Positions 23,997 through 33,003 are shown, counted from the stretch's first letter. The stretch is DNA of 64,000 bases from Acidobacteriaceae bacterium (GCA_027452245.1 DAIDGW010000049.1:1-64000); one strand, 5' to 3'. Notes: generated by a model not told the origin, from the sequence alone. Translations and numbers: made by a program.

Positions 23997-26021
23997 ATGA
24001 CTGGACGGCATGCACTGGCAGTCGCTGTAGCAGCGGTTGCGGTAGGCCTGAGTCAGGCAGCGAGCCAAGCGGCGAAGCAGGCTCCCCTATTTACCACGGA
24101 GCAAGTGGCGCAAGGCAAGATGCTCTATGCCACGAACTGTTCCGCATGTCATGGCGAAACGCTGCAGGGCGGAGCGGCACGCGCACTGGCCGGTCCTGCA
24201 TTTGCAGCCCGGTGGAAGTCGGGCTGGGGCGATTCAAAGTTGACGGTGGATGACCTCGATTTCATCATCCGCACTACTATGCCCAAGGGATCGCCGGGAA
24301 AGATGCGTCCCGAGGAGTACACTGCGGTGCTGACCTACATCCTGCAGCAGAACGGGTATGCAGCGGGAGGCTCCTCTCCGCTGCAGGCAGGCTCGGCGCG
24401 CATGAAGCAGGCGCGACTGCAATTCGGCGTGCCTCTAGAAATCGCGGACGCCCCGCCTCCGCTGCGAGTGGCCGGGGACCCGGCCGCCGTGCCGAAAAGG
24501 GGCGGGCCAACCCAGGAAGAACTCACTCAGGCTGCGAGTTCGACGCGCAATTGGCTCTATCACAACCACGACTACTCCGGCACGCGCTATGTCGCACTGG
24601 ATCAGATCAATGCGGAAAACGCCAGCCAACTCAGGCCCGTTTGCGTCTTCCAGGTGGGGGACGAAGGAAATTTCCAGACCGGTCCGATCGTATATCAAGG
24701 GACGATGTATATCACAACCAACCGCAGCACGCTGGCCTTGAACGCCACTAATTGCCGTCCGAAGTGGCGTTACGCGTGGGTGCCGCGCGCGGCTGACGTA
24801 TGGCCCAGCAACCGCGGCGTGGCCCTCAAAGATGGCTATCTGGTTCGGGGAACATCCGATGGATATCTTTTAGCTCTCAATGCAGACACCGGCGCATTGG
24901 TATGGGCGGTGAAGGCGGCAGACGCGGACCAGGGCGAGACCTTCACCATGGCGCCGCTGATATTCGAAGACCTTGTTTTGATCGGACCGGCGGGCAGCGA
25001 GAATGGCATCTCCGGTTGGGTAGGCGCGTTCCGTTTGCGGGACGGTTCGCCAGTATGGAAATTTCAAACCGTGCCGGGAGCCACTCTCGCCGGTTCCCCA
25101 TCCTGGGGCAATCCCCAGAAAATCAGAATCGGCGGCGGGTCTGTGTGGACGCCGTTCTCCTTGGACGCAGAGAAAGGTCAGCTATTCGTGGCGGTCACCA
25201 ATCCCGCGCCCGATTTGCCTGAGAACCTGCGCCCCGGCGATAACCGCTACACAAATTCAGTCGTCGTTTTGGATGTTCACACCGGCAAGTTGCTGTGGTA
25301 CCGCCAGATGGTCCCGAACGATTCTCACGATTGGGATCTGACCCAAGTGAGCCCGTTGTTCGCGGGAACGATTCATGGGAAGGAAACTCCCGTCCTGACC
25401 ACCGTGGGGAAAGACGGCATCCTGCGCACGGTCAGCCGGGAGAATCACGACGTCCTGTTTTCGACTCCCGTCACTACCCTCAAGAATGTCGATGTGCCCG
25501 TCTCGACCAAAGCTTCCGAAGCCTGCCCGGGAGCGCTGGGCGGGGTGGAATGGAACGGGCCCGCACTCAACCCGGGATTGAACATGCTCTATGTCAACGC
25601 GGTCGACTGGTGCATGACATTCACCAGCGCAGAGAAAGTGAGGAACATTCCCGGGCGCATGTATATGGGTGGCACCGTGGAGTTCGCCTCCCATTCCCAG
25701 GGATGGCTGACCGCGATTGACGCTTCCACGGGGGCGGTCCAATGGAAGTATCAATCGAAGCGGCCCATGATCTCGGCGGTCACCACTACGAAAGGAAACG
25801 TGCTATTCACGGGCGAGCTGGATGGAGACTTCCTGACCCTGGATGCGCATACCGGCAAGGTGCTTTACCGGTTCAACACGGGCGGAGGTATCGGCGGCGG
25901 AATCGTTACCTACGACGAGGCCGGAAAGCAGTATGTGGCCGTCATGTCCGGCCATCCATCGAATTTCTGGTCGAGCGAGATCGCCGGCGCGCCCACGGTA
26001 TTTCTGTTTGCCTTGCCGTAA
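23997..26021 (+). CDS. PQQ-dependent dehydrogenase with N-terminal cytochrome c domain
   Basis: The 674-residue protein has an AAGGAG ribosome binding site, a signal peptide (about 1-26), a haem-binding cytochrome c domain (about 30-115, C48-S-A-C51-H52) and an eight-bladed PQQ propeller (about 175-674). Propeller blade motifs such as LNADTGALVW, LDVHTGKLLWYRQM, IDASTGAVQWKY and LDAHTGKVLYRF are clear, and NDSHDWDLTQVSPLF matches the catalytic-Asp region. It oxidises alcohols or sugars in the periplasm and passes electrons to the attached haem. In classical quinohaemoproteins the haem domain is C-terminal, so this order is reversed. The vicinal Cys-Cys pair of methanol/ethanol dehydrogenases is not visible. 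Substrate is unknown. Confidence 0.9.
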   Translation: MTGRHALAVAVAAVAVGLSQAASQAAKQAPLFTTEQVAQGKMLYATNCSACHGETLQGGAARALAGPAFAARWKSGWGDSKLTVDDLDFIIRTTMPKGSPGKMRPEEYTAVLTYILQQNGYAAGGSSPLQAGSARMKQARLQFGVPLEIADAPPPLRVAGDPAAVPKRGGPTQEELTQAASSTRNWLYHNHDYSGTRYVALDQINAENASQLRPVCVFQVGDEGNFQTGPIVYQGTMYITTNRSTLALNATNCRPKWRYAWVPRAADVWPSNRGVALKDGYLVRGTSDGYLLALNADTGALVWAVKAADADQGETFTMAPLIFEDLVLIGPAGSENGISGWVGAFRLRDGSPVWKFQTVPGATLAGSPSWGNPQKIRIGGGSVWTPFSLDAEKGQLFVAVTNPAPDLPENLRPGDNRYTNSVVVLDVHTGKLLWYRQMVPNDSHDWDLTQVSPLFAGTIHGKETPVLTTVGKDGILRTVSRENHDVLFSTPVTTLKNVDVPVSTKASEACPGALGGVEWNGPALNPGLNMLYVNAVDWCMTFTSAEKVRNIPGRMYMGGTVEFASHSQGWLTAIDASTGAVQWKYQSKRPMISAVTTTKGNVLFTGELDGDFLTLDAHTGKVLYRFNTGGGIGGGIVTYDEAGKQYVAVMSGHPSNFWSSEIAGAPTVFLFALP

Positions 26022-26029
26022 GGTGTTGC

Positions 26030-27241
26030 TCACGACCCGACCGATGTAGCACTCCTCGGCTCGGCCAGGGCGGGCGTCTGGGACGATCCCGCCTGGCCCC
26101 AGCGGCTGCGCAGGAAGCGATTCGCCGGCTCCGAATACAGGTTGGCGACGCCGGCCCCGAGCAGTCCCGCAACCAAAATGGCGGAACCGAACAGAACAGG
26201 CACGCCGCGCATGGGCTTGCCGGCACGAAGAAACAGGTCAAATAAGCTGAACACGACGAACATATGGGTCAGGTAGATTTCATAGCTGTACCGGCCCATC
26301 CGCAGGAGTGGTGCCAACATCCTCGGGCTTCTCCATTCGATTTGAGTTGTGCCGGCGATGAACAGGCAGGTCCCCAGGCCTAGAGCGGTGAAGTTCAGCC
26401 CGGTTTTGCCCAGCCAGTCCCGATACGCCTGCCAGGAAAATATGAGGCTAGCAGAAAGGACCACAGTCCCTGCGATCCCAGCCGCCAAAGCCGCCCGCCG
26501 CGAGAAGGTTCTGCGTGACATGAACAAAGCTGTGAGGCACCCCAAGGCGATTCCTTCCATGCCTCCCAGATAGGAATAATCTTCCGCGATCCAGTTGCCA
26601 CGCGCGAATACGGTGCGGCCAAACGGACCAAGGATCACAAAAACGAAAAGCAGGCCCGGCAGCGCGATATTGCGACGGAATAACCTCTTGCCGCCGAGCA
26701 GCAGACACGCCAAGGGAAAGAAGAGATAGAACATCTCTTCAATCGAAAGCGACCACAGGATGTCCCAGTTGCCGGGCAAATACCCGCGGTGAATTTCCAA
26801 CTCGTTCACGTGGAGGGTCAACGCGGCCAGGAGGGCACGCCCCAGTCCGCCTGTCTTCGTCGTGACTACGTAATGCTGCACGCCCGCAAAGTGCAGAGTG
26901 CAGAGAACCGCAAGCAGCAGAAACAGGAGCGGCGCGATACGCGCAAACCGAAACACGTAGAAGCCGCGCAGGGAAACCCGGGGCAGCGATCCCCAGCGCC
27001 GGATGGTAATCGAGGTGATGAGAAACCCGGAGATGACAAAAAACATCTGCACCCCGAGTTGGGCGTTCCACACCAGAATGTGCACCAGCTGCGCAGGGAG
27101 CAATGTGGTATAGGCAACATCCGCACCGCGCAGGCGGATGTTGATGTGGTTCATCAGAACGAAAAAGATGGAAAGCCCGCGGAGCAGGTCGATGCCATCA
27201 AGGCGCTTCCGCACATCTGCTTGGGACCTCGAACCACCCAT
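26030..27241 (-). CDS. Membrane acyltransferase 3 family protein (OafA/YrhL-like)
   Basis: The 403-residue protein begins RLDGIDLLRGLSIFFVLMNH, the hallmark of the acyltransferase 3 family with the essential His in the first TM helix. About ten TM segments follow, including QMFFVISGFLITSITIRRW and YRF-like arginine segment FRFARIAPLLFLLLAVL. These enzymes transfer acetyl or other acyl groups from cytoplasmic acyl-CoA to extracytoplasmic sugars of surface polysaccharides or glycolipids. The SGNH domain found in some members is absent. It converges on the PQQ dehydrogenase with 8 bases between stops. Acceptor unknown. Confidence 0.92.
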   Translation of the reverse strand: MGGSRSQADVRKRLDGIDLLRGLSIFFVLMNHINIRLRGADVAYTTLLPAQLVHILVWNAQLGVQMFFVISGFLITSITIRRWGSLPRVSLRGFYVFRFARIAPLLFLLLAVLCTLHFAGVQHYVVTTKTGGLGRALLAALTLHVNELEIHRGYLPGNWDILWSLSIEEMFYLFFPLACLLLGGKRLFRRNIALPGLLFVFVILGPFGRTVFARGNWIAEDYSYLGGMEGIALGCLTALFMSRRTFSRRAALAAGIAGTVVLSASLIFSWQAYRDWLGKTGLNFTALGLGTCLFIAGTTQIEWRSPRMLAPLLRMGRYSYEIYLTHMFVVFSLFDLFLRAGKPMRGVPVLFGSAILVAGLLGAGVANLYSEPANRFLRSRWGQAGSSQTPALAEPRSATSVGS

Positions 27242-27587
27242 GTCTCATTGTGCCTCGAAGTCGCTGGTGCGAATGGAATCTGCCTGCCAAGGAAACCTGA
27301 TTGTCACTAGATTAGTGCCCAAGGAAATTTATAGGGCACCCAGGCGCCGGAACGATGTTGCACCCGGATGCGTACCACCTAGCATCCTGATCTGGAAGAT
27401 GAGGTTCATGAGCCTGCACAGAACGTGCAGCCGTTTCTGACAGTAGTTCCGACGACTTTGGGTTCTCTCTCGATGCGCAATCCAACCACCGGCCGATAGG
27501 GGGAGTTGCGTCGCAGTGCTTGCGGCCGCGATACCGTGCAATCGGATCGGCTTTCTCAACCGCGCACATTATCTAACGCCAAGAGGT
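27242..27587. other. Intergenic region before the tRNA, no gene seen
   Basis: The region holds the promoter of the minus-strand acyltransferase and nothing else I can recognise. Small ORFs on either strand have no ribosome binding sites. Confidence 0.4.
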
Positions 27588-27617
27588 TTGACACTGTTTT
27601 GCGCTGCCTCTTAGAAT
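27588..27617 (+). promoter_or_regulatory. Sigma-70 promoter of the tRNA gene
   Basis: TTGACA (27588-27593) and TAGAAT (27612-27617) are separated by 18 bases, about 85 bases upstream of the tRNA. The -35 box is a perfect consensus. Confidence 0.7.
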
Positions 27618-27702
27618 CGAAAGAGAAGTGACGGTCAGCCTGTCTCTTCGGAAGCGGGAATGTTTCCACCACCTCCCGCCTTTTCCCGTTCAGTCTTCGC
27701 AT

Positions 27703-27779
27703 GGCGGTGTAGCTCAGGTGGTTAGAGCGACGGTCTCATAATCCGTAGGTCGCTGGTTCGAGTCCAGCCGCCGCCACCA
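27703..27779 (+). tRNA. tRNA with CAU anticodon (elongator Met, or Ile2)
   Basis: The acceptor stem GGCGGTG pairs with CGCCGCC, the D arm is GCTC...GAGC, the anticodon loop is CTCATAA (anticodon CAT), and the T arm is GCTGG-TTCGAGT-CCAGC. The discriminator A is followed by an encoded CCA. The first base pair is G-C, which excludes an initiator tRNA. CAU tRNAs can be elongator Met or lysidine-modified Ile2; primary structure alone does not settle this. The anticodon stem has one U-U mismatch next to the loop. Confidence 0.93.
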
Positions 27780-27976
27780 GGATTCAAAGCTCCGACCCCA
27801 AGGTTTGCAACCAACTGTCTCGATCCTGTACATGGTCCAGAGAACGGAAGATTCTGGGACAAACCCTCTAGTTTCTCGAACGTTTACAAAATGGACGACT
27901 TCCGTCCGAATTCCGAGCTGCGTCGGCTTTGGCAGAACGCGTGCACTCTCCTGATCGTGTTCGCAGAGGTATACCC

Positions 27977-28381
27977 ATGAGCAGCATTCAGATCATTCAT
28001 GAACAGATAGCAGCCAGTATTCAGGCCGAACGCCGCCAATTTCAACGCGTCAGAGCAGCGGTCCAGATCGAATTGAAAATCGAAGGCACCAATGTACCGA
28101 TTCGTGTCGAAACTTCGGATATTTCAGAAGGTGGCTGCTACGTTGAAATGCCCCTGACGCTGCCGAAAGACGCCAAGCTGCAAATTCTGCTGTGGCTGGG
28201 ACAGGACAAACTCGTGTTTTCGGGGCGCGTTGCGACCAGTCACCCACAATTCGGAAATGGTATTGAGTTCTGCACGCTTTCCCAGGATTGTACCCGGAAG
28301 CTGGTTCAGTACATTGACAGGGAGCGATTGGTGAGCGACTCCGCAACCTCCCCGGCTGCGGCAGTGTCGCTGATTGTGTAA
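27977..28381 (+). CDS. PilZ-domain protein (putative c-di-GMP receptor)
   Basis: From the ATG at 27977 (AGAGGT 6 bases upstream) the protein has 134 residues; the ORF track begins 16 codons earlier. It is a single PilZ domain: an N-terminal arginine patch (RRQFQRVRAAVQIELKI) and the second c-di-GMP motif TSDISEGGCYVEM, then beta strands LQILLWLGQDKLVFSGRVATSHP and GNGIEF. PilZ domains change conformation upon binding cyclic di-GMP through the Arg patch and the (D/N)xSxxG motif; both are recognisable here. It lies 2.1 kb upstream of a large c-di-GMP turnover protein that carries a similar PilZ domain, so the two may read the same pool. Confidence 0.88.
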   Translation: MSSIQIIHEQIAASIQAERRQFQRVRAAVQIELKIEGTNVPIRVETSDISEGGCYVEMPLTLPKDAKLQILLWLGQDKLVFSGRVATSHPQFGNGIEFCTLSQDCTRKLVQYIDRERLVSDSATSPAAAVSLIV

Positions 28382-28551
28382 CGATCGACTTACCGAATGC
28401 CTGCTGATGCTTTGCCCTGATAAGGGAAGCCTCGAACGTGCCGGTGCGAGGACGAGTCCGGGTGTTTCGTTCAAGGTTCGTTAAAACTCTTTTTCGGATT
28501 TGCCTAAGAGCGCAGGAGCGGATTACACGGAAAACTCCGCCGCAGTGTTTG

Positions 28552-29205
28552 CTATCGCGGAGCAACCAGGCAGTGATTTACCGCGTGCACAGAAAGCATG
28601 ATCCGATTCTGCACACCTACCTTGCGCATGAGTTTCGCCACATGCGCTTTCACCGTGCGAACCTCGATACCCAAGGGTATTGCGATTTCTTTGTTTGACC
28701 GTCCCGCAACAAGCATTTCCAGCACCTCTTGTTCGCGGCTCGTAAAATCAACCCTGCCGCTGATCCGGCCGCCGTAACCGGTGGAACGATCTACAAATTT
28801 GGCGAGCACTCTTCGCGGCGCCCAAATGAGTCCTTCGCTCACTATCCGGATCGCATTCACGAACTCTGAGGCCACGGCGGCTTCGTCGACATAACCCTTT
28901 GCCCCGATCGACAATGCCTCCAGCATGTTCTCGTCATCGCCACCCTGGCCAGTCACGATGACTCCGAGATTCGGATTCGCCAATCTCAGCTGTTGCAGAA
29001 TTCCGGATAACGCCTGTGAGTTTCGTCGCGCGACGATCATGACCTGGAATTCCGAGGCCCGTCCGATTTCGCCTAGCGACAATGACTGCAAATCTAGGTC
29101 ATCCTGCCCTCCCATTAGCGCGCGAAAACCCGCGATGCGCAAAGGATCGGCTTCCAAGATTCCGACATGAATGCAAGCTTGTTGTTTAGGATTGCGAGTT
29201 TTCAT
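28552..29205 (-). CDS. LuxR/NarL-type regulator with degenerate receiver domain
   Basis: The 217-residue protein has a receiver-like domain (about 12-130) and a LuxR-type HTH (about 150-215: FTSREQEVLEMLVAGRSNKEIAIPLGIEVRTVKAHVAKLMRKVGV). The HTH is canonical. In the receiver, the expected phosphoacceptor Asp at the end of strand 3 is Ala59 (MIVARR), and the acidic pocket near LEADP is only partly kept, whereas the Thr (VIVTGQ) and Lys (GAKGYV) are retained. It is therefore probably not switched by ordinary phosphotransfer. No histidine kinase gene is adjacent. It may bind a ligand, be constitutively active, or dimerise. It converges on the PilZ gene. Confidence 0.88.
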   Translation of the reverse strand: MKTRNPKQQACIHVGILEADPLRIAGFRALMGGQDDLDLQSLSLGEIGRASEFQVMIVARRNSQALSGILQQLRLANPNLGVIVTGQGGDDENMLEALSIGAKGYVDEAAVASEFVNAIRIVSEGLIWAPRRVLAKFVDRSTGYGGRISGRVDFTSREQEVLEMLVAGRSNKEIAIPLGIEVRTVKAHVAKLMRKVGVQNRIMLSVHAVNHCLVAPR

Positions 29206-29685
29206 AAAAACAATTCTGATTTCTGACCGTAATAAGTTAAATGCACGCCTTGAACGAGAAGCTACTTTGCCTCTCTGGCTGGTTCTCTTCGTGCACTTGC
29301 ATCACCAAAGTATCGTCTTACGAGTTACCTCGGTGCATGTTTGGTTTGTAGAAGATAGCCATTTTGAAAGACCGGACGCGTCCACCCCTGAGTGTTTTGG
29401 ATCGGGATTTTTCCGTCGCAGGAACAAATCCTGGAATTCATTCCGCGGATCGAATGTCTTCATTTCACATCCATTACGCGGCAGAGCCAAAACGCCGGCC
29501 CCGGGTCGCGAATATATACCGCAGCGTTTGGCATTACAGTTTTTTGTATTTCCTAGGGATTCTTCCGTATTTCCTGTTTTGACTTCTCCTAATACGATTG
29601 GAATCAGCTAAAAGAAACGCTCAGGCGATGCGGCCGCCCTGCATCGCGTACGTAACAAAACGTATGCGCGCTGCTTGCCGGAGGT
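29206..29685. promoter_or_regulatory. Divergent intergenic region with a 9-bp direct repeat
   Basis: This 480-base spacer separates the LuxR-type gene and the small XRE gene. GTATTTCCT occurs at 29546 and 29567, 21 bases (two helical turns) apart, about 110-140 bases before the XRE start. It could be an operator. The ORFs listed in this stretch look spurious. Confidence 0.35.
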
Positions 29686-29967
29686 ATGGCCCGTCCACGC
29701 AAATTCGTCGTCTCCCCAATTCCTACCTGGGCATGCAGAGTGAGGGCACTCCGTCAGAGCCTAGGGATGAACCAGTTGGAATTCGGACGGATTTTAGGAT
29801 TCTCTCCCATTGTCGTTTCCCGCTGGGAGCGTGGCCTCAAAAAGCCTTCCGCCGAGGGTTTCATCAAAATGGGCAAAATGTCGAAACGGCCGTCGGGCTG
29901 GTACTTTTGGCGTCTGGCCGGTGTTGACCAGCAAGACGCTCTTCGCATGCTAGGGGATGGGCATTGA
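29686..29967 (+). CDS. Small XRE-like helix-turn-helix DNA-binding protein
   Basis: The 93-residue protein contains one HTH of the Cro/CI/XRE type at about 20-60: VRALRQSLGMNQLEFGRILGFSPIVVSRWERGLKKPSAE, with the family's SRWE.G...PS signature. A GGAGGT sequence abuts the ATG with almost no spacing, so the true start is a little uncertain. The C-terminal 30 residues are unassigned. It may regulate itself or the following c-di-GMP gene, which begins 145 bases downstream on the same strand. There is no partner toxin gene of the HigB/RelE type nearby. Confidence 0.75.
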   Translation: MARPRKFVVSPIPTWACRVRALRQSLGMNQLEFGRILGFSPIVVSRWERGLKKPSAEGFIKMGKMSKRPSGWYFWRLAGVDQQDALRMLGDGH

Positions 29968-30014
29968 CTGCGGGGTTGGTAGTCAAGCCTTACTTGCAGA
30001 TTTCAGGGCAAGTT

Positions 30015-30032
30015 ACTTCGGGTTACCGAAGT
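30015..30032. promoter_or_regulatory. Short hairpin upstream of the HD-GYP/GGDEF gene
   Basis: ACTTCGG-GTTA-CCGAAGT forms a perfect 7-bp stem with a 4-base loop, 80 bases before the next start codon and 48 bases after the XRE stop. With no T tract it could be an operator or a weak terminator. Confidence 0.3.
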
Positions 30033-30111
30033 TTGCCGCAACCCACTCCAAATCATTGTTGATAAATGGGTTAACTGGTAGGTTGAGTGTGGGTTGAGGT
30101 AAGACTTTTTG

Positions 30112-32904
30112 ATGACTGGAGCCACGGCTATTGCTGCCAGAACGCGGAGCCATGTTCGCCCTTGGCGAAGCATCCCATGGGCGGCAAGACTCTTCATTTC
30201 CGTAATTATTGTCGCCGGGACCAGTGTCCTGTCGTATGGCGCGGTGCATCAGTCCAGCCGAAATATTGCCGAGTTCATCTGTTATCTCGGAATCGCAATT
30301 CTCGCTTCGAGATTAAAGGTCAGCCTGCCTGGGATCACCGGAACTCTTTCGGTGAATTTTCTTTTCATCCTGATCGGGGTCTTAGAACTGAGTTTTGCCG
30401 AGACGCTCACGCTGGGCGCGGTATCGATGCTGGCGCAGTGCTTGTACCCTGACCCGCCCCGTGCCATACAAACCACTTTTAACGTGTGTGCAGGATCGAT
30501 CTCAACCGCCCTGGCATACCTGGCCTATCACGACCCAGTGATAAATGACCTGGTATCCAGCAAGCCCATCCTGCTCTGTCTGGCTGCGTCCGTCTATTTC
30601 ATTGCGAACGCCGGTTCGATTGCGACCGTAATCTCACTCGCGGAAGGGCGCCGTTTTACCGGAATTCTGGTCGATTGCTATTTCTGGTCTTTCCCCTATT
30701 ATCTCGTGGGCGCCGGTATTGCCGGAGGCGTGGCATGGCTGAATCACACCTTTAACTGGGAATCGTCGTTGCTGTTGGTCCCCGCAGTGTACGTCATTTA
30801 CCGTTCGTATCGCCTCTACCTGGGAAAGCTCGAGGATGAAAAACGCCACGTCGAAGAGATCGCCAACCTCCATTTGCGAACCATTGAAGCCTTGGCCCTT
30901 GCTATCGAAGCCAAAGACCAGACAACCCATGACCACCTGCAACGCGTTCGCGTCTACGCAATTGAAGTAGCCAAGGAATTAGGAGTTACCGGAGCTGAAC
31001 TCGAGGCCTTGCATGCGGCTGCTTTGTTGCACGATATCGGAAAGCTAGCGGTACCCGAGCACATCATCTCGAAACCCGGCCGCCTGACCCCCGAAGAGTT
31101 TGAAAAAATGAAGATTCACACGATCGTAGGGGCTGAGATCCTCGAGCGTGTCCGGTTTCCCTATCCGGTGGTCCCGATTGTCCGCGCTCACCATGAGAAA
31201 TGGGACGGAACTGGCTATCCCATGGGACTCAAAGGGGCCGAGATCCCAGTCGGTGCACGCATCTTGTCTGCGGTTGATTATCTCGACGCTCTTGCCTCAG
31301 ACCGGCAGTATCGCCGCGCGTTGCCCTTAAATGAAGTCATGAAGAAACTTGCGGCCGAGTCGGGAAAATCGTTCGACCCCAAGGTGGTTGACGTTTTGCA
31401 GCGCCGTTATCAAAGCCTGGAACGCATGGCTATCGCCAAGTCCGCACAGGACGGTAACAGTCCACTCTCGACGGGAACAAAGATTGAACGCGGCGAAGCC
31501 CCCGCTGCCGGATTTGAAAACACTGCCGCACGTGATTACGCGGGTCGCGAGGCCACATTTCTTTCTTCGATCGCCGCCGCCCGCCAGGAGGCACAAGCTC
31601 TTTTCGAACTGAGCCAGGATCTTGGAGCCTCGCTCAGTTTGGGCGAAACACTTTCTGTATTCTCGCTCAAGCTCAAGCCCATGGTTCCCTATGACGCGAT
31701 CGCGATCTACATCAAACGGGACGATGAACTGATTCCCGAATACGTCAATGGCGATAACTACCGTCTCTTCTCCTCGCTGCGAATTCCCATGGGACAGGGA
31801 CTTTCTGGATGGGTAGCGCAAAATAGAAAGCCGATCATCAACGGAAATCCCTCGGTTGAGCCTGGATATCTGAATGATCCCATGAAGTTCAGCACGCTGC
31901 AGTCCGCTCTGGCGGTACCGCTCGAAGCGGTGGGCGGAATCGTCGGCGTGCTGGCGCTCTATCGTGCCGAGCGCGATTCATTCACCTCTGACCACTTGCG
32001 CATCATGCTGGCCGTCAGCAGCAAGATGGCCTTGTCCATCGAAAACGCCCTGAAATACCAGCAGGCGGAAAATTCAGCTACTACCGATTATTTGACAGGA
32101 TTGCCCAATGCCCGCTCGCTCTTCTTACAGCTTGACCGCGAACTTGCCCGTTGTAAGCGCGACAATTCCTCGGTTACAGTCATGGTCTGCGATCTCGACG
32201 GCTTCAAGCAGATCAACGATCGCTTCGGCCATCTTGAAGGCAACCGGACGCTCCGCCTGTTCGCCCAGGCCCTAAAAGACACCTGCCGCGAGTACGATTA
32301 TGTCGCTCGCATGGGCGGCGACGAGTTTGTTGTTGTTGTTCCGGGACTGCAGCCCGACGCCTCAGGCAAAAAAGCCGAGCAACTCCGCACGCTTGCGAAA
32401 CAAGCAGGATTCGATGTATGCGGCGAAGAAATTCTATCTTTAAGCGTGGGACAGGCCGTCTATCCCACCGATGGCCAGGATGCCGAAGAGCTTCTCGCCG
32501 AAGCCGATCGGCGCATGTACCTCGAAAAGCAAAAGCAGCTCTCCTACAAGGATCGCCGCGCCCATCCCCGCATGAAATGCCGCGTCACGATCGAGTTGCA
32601 GGCGGGCGAAAGCCGTACACCCGTTTTCGGAACACTTATCGATCTCAGCATGGGAGGCTGTTATGTCGAAACCAGCGAGATCCTCGCTGTAGGCACACGG
32701 GTCCGCATCGGTTTCTCACTGGACACGGGCAGTCTTTGGGCGGAAGGCAGTATCACTCGCATCGATCCAGGTTCCGGCCTGGCCGTGCAGTTCCGCGAAG
32801 TAAACCGCGAAGGGCGCGACAAGATGCTCAGGATCATTGAGTATGTCCAGAAGACAACCGCGTTCTACAACAATCGTTATTTCGACAGCCTGGTCAAGCG
32901 CTAA
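30112..32904 (+). CDS. Membrane HD-GYP/GAF/GGDEF/PilZ cyclic-di-GMP signalling protein
   Basis: From the ATG at 30112 the protein has 930 residues (the track uses a TTG one codon earlier; GAGGT lies upstream). Order: about seven or eight TM segments (about 25-240), HD-GYP phosphodiesterase (about 255-440; H307-D-I-G-K and H360-H-E-K-W-D-G-T-G-Y-P), GAF (about 495-645), GGDEF cyclase (about 660-800; G735-G-D-E-F with VCDLDGFKQIND), and PilZ (about 812-905; R815-RAHPR and D844-LSMGGCYV). It therefore has intact-looking motifs to degrade, make and sense c-di-GMP in one chain. GGDEF I-site RxxD is not obvious. This domain set is unusual and implies internal feedback. It follows the small XRE gene on the same strand. 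Confidence 0.93.
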   Translation: MTGATAIAARTRSHVRPWRSIPWAARLFISVIIVAGTSVLSYGAVHQSSRNIAEFICYLGIAILASRLKVSLPGITGTLSVNFLFILIGVLELSFAETLTLGAVSMLAQCLYPDPPRAIQTTFNVCAGSISTALAYLAYHDPVINDLVSSKPILLCLAASVYFIANAGSIATVISLAEGRRFTGILVDCYFWSFPYYLVGAGIAGGVAWLNHTFNWESSLLLVPAVYVIYRSYRLYLGKLEDEKRHVEEIANLHLRTIEALALAIEAKDQTTHDHLQRVRVYAIEVAKELGVTGAELEALHAAALLHDIGKLAVPEHIISKPGRLTPEEFEKMKIHTIVGAEILERVRFPYPVVPIVRAHHEKWDGTGYPMGLKGAEIPVGARILSAVDYLDALASDRQYRRALPLNEVMKKLAAESGKSFDPKVVDVLQRRYQSLERMAIAKSAQDGNSPLSTGTKIERGEAPAAGFENTAARDYAGREATFLSSIAAARQEAQALFELSQDLGASLSLGETLSVFSLKLKPMVPYDAIAIYIKRDDELIPEYVNGDNYRLFSSLRIPMGQGLSGWVAQNRKPIINGNPSVEPGYLNDPMKFSTLQSALAVPLEAVGGIVGVLALYRAERDSFTSDHLRIMLAVSSKMALSIENALKYQQAENSATTDYLTGLPNARSLFLQLDRELARCKRDNSSVTVMVCDLDGFKQINDRFGHLEGNRTLRLFAQALKDTCREYDYVARMGGDEFVVVVPGLQPDASGKKAEQLRTLAKQAGFDVCGEEILSLSVGQAVYPTDGQDAEELLAEADRRMYLEKQKQLSYKDRRAHPRMKCRVTIELQAGESRTPVFGTLIDLSMGGCYVETSEILAVGTRVRIGFSLDTGSLWAEGSITRIDPGSGLAVQFREVNREGRDKMLRIIEYVQKTTAFYNNRYFDSLVKR

Positions 32905-33003
32905 GAACCCCTGTGCACCTTGTACCGCTGACTCTAAGGTCCACATGCGTGAGAACCGTTGGCTCATCTTGAAGCGCATCCCCACTGCCCTTAGACTTGT
33001 TGT

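Noticed and set aside
29171-29611. 146-codon plus-strand ORF in the LuxR/XRE spacer
   Set aside because: No ribosome binding site, no domain, and amino-acid composition unlike its neighbours.
29686-29967. Antitoxin of a toxin-antitoxin pair
   Set aside because: The XRE protein has no adjacent small toxin-like gene on either side.
30015-30111. c-di-GMP riboswitch upstream of the HD-GYP/GGDEF gene
   Set aside because: Only a simple 7-bp hairpin is visible; none of the conserved GEMM core sequences could be found.
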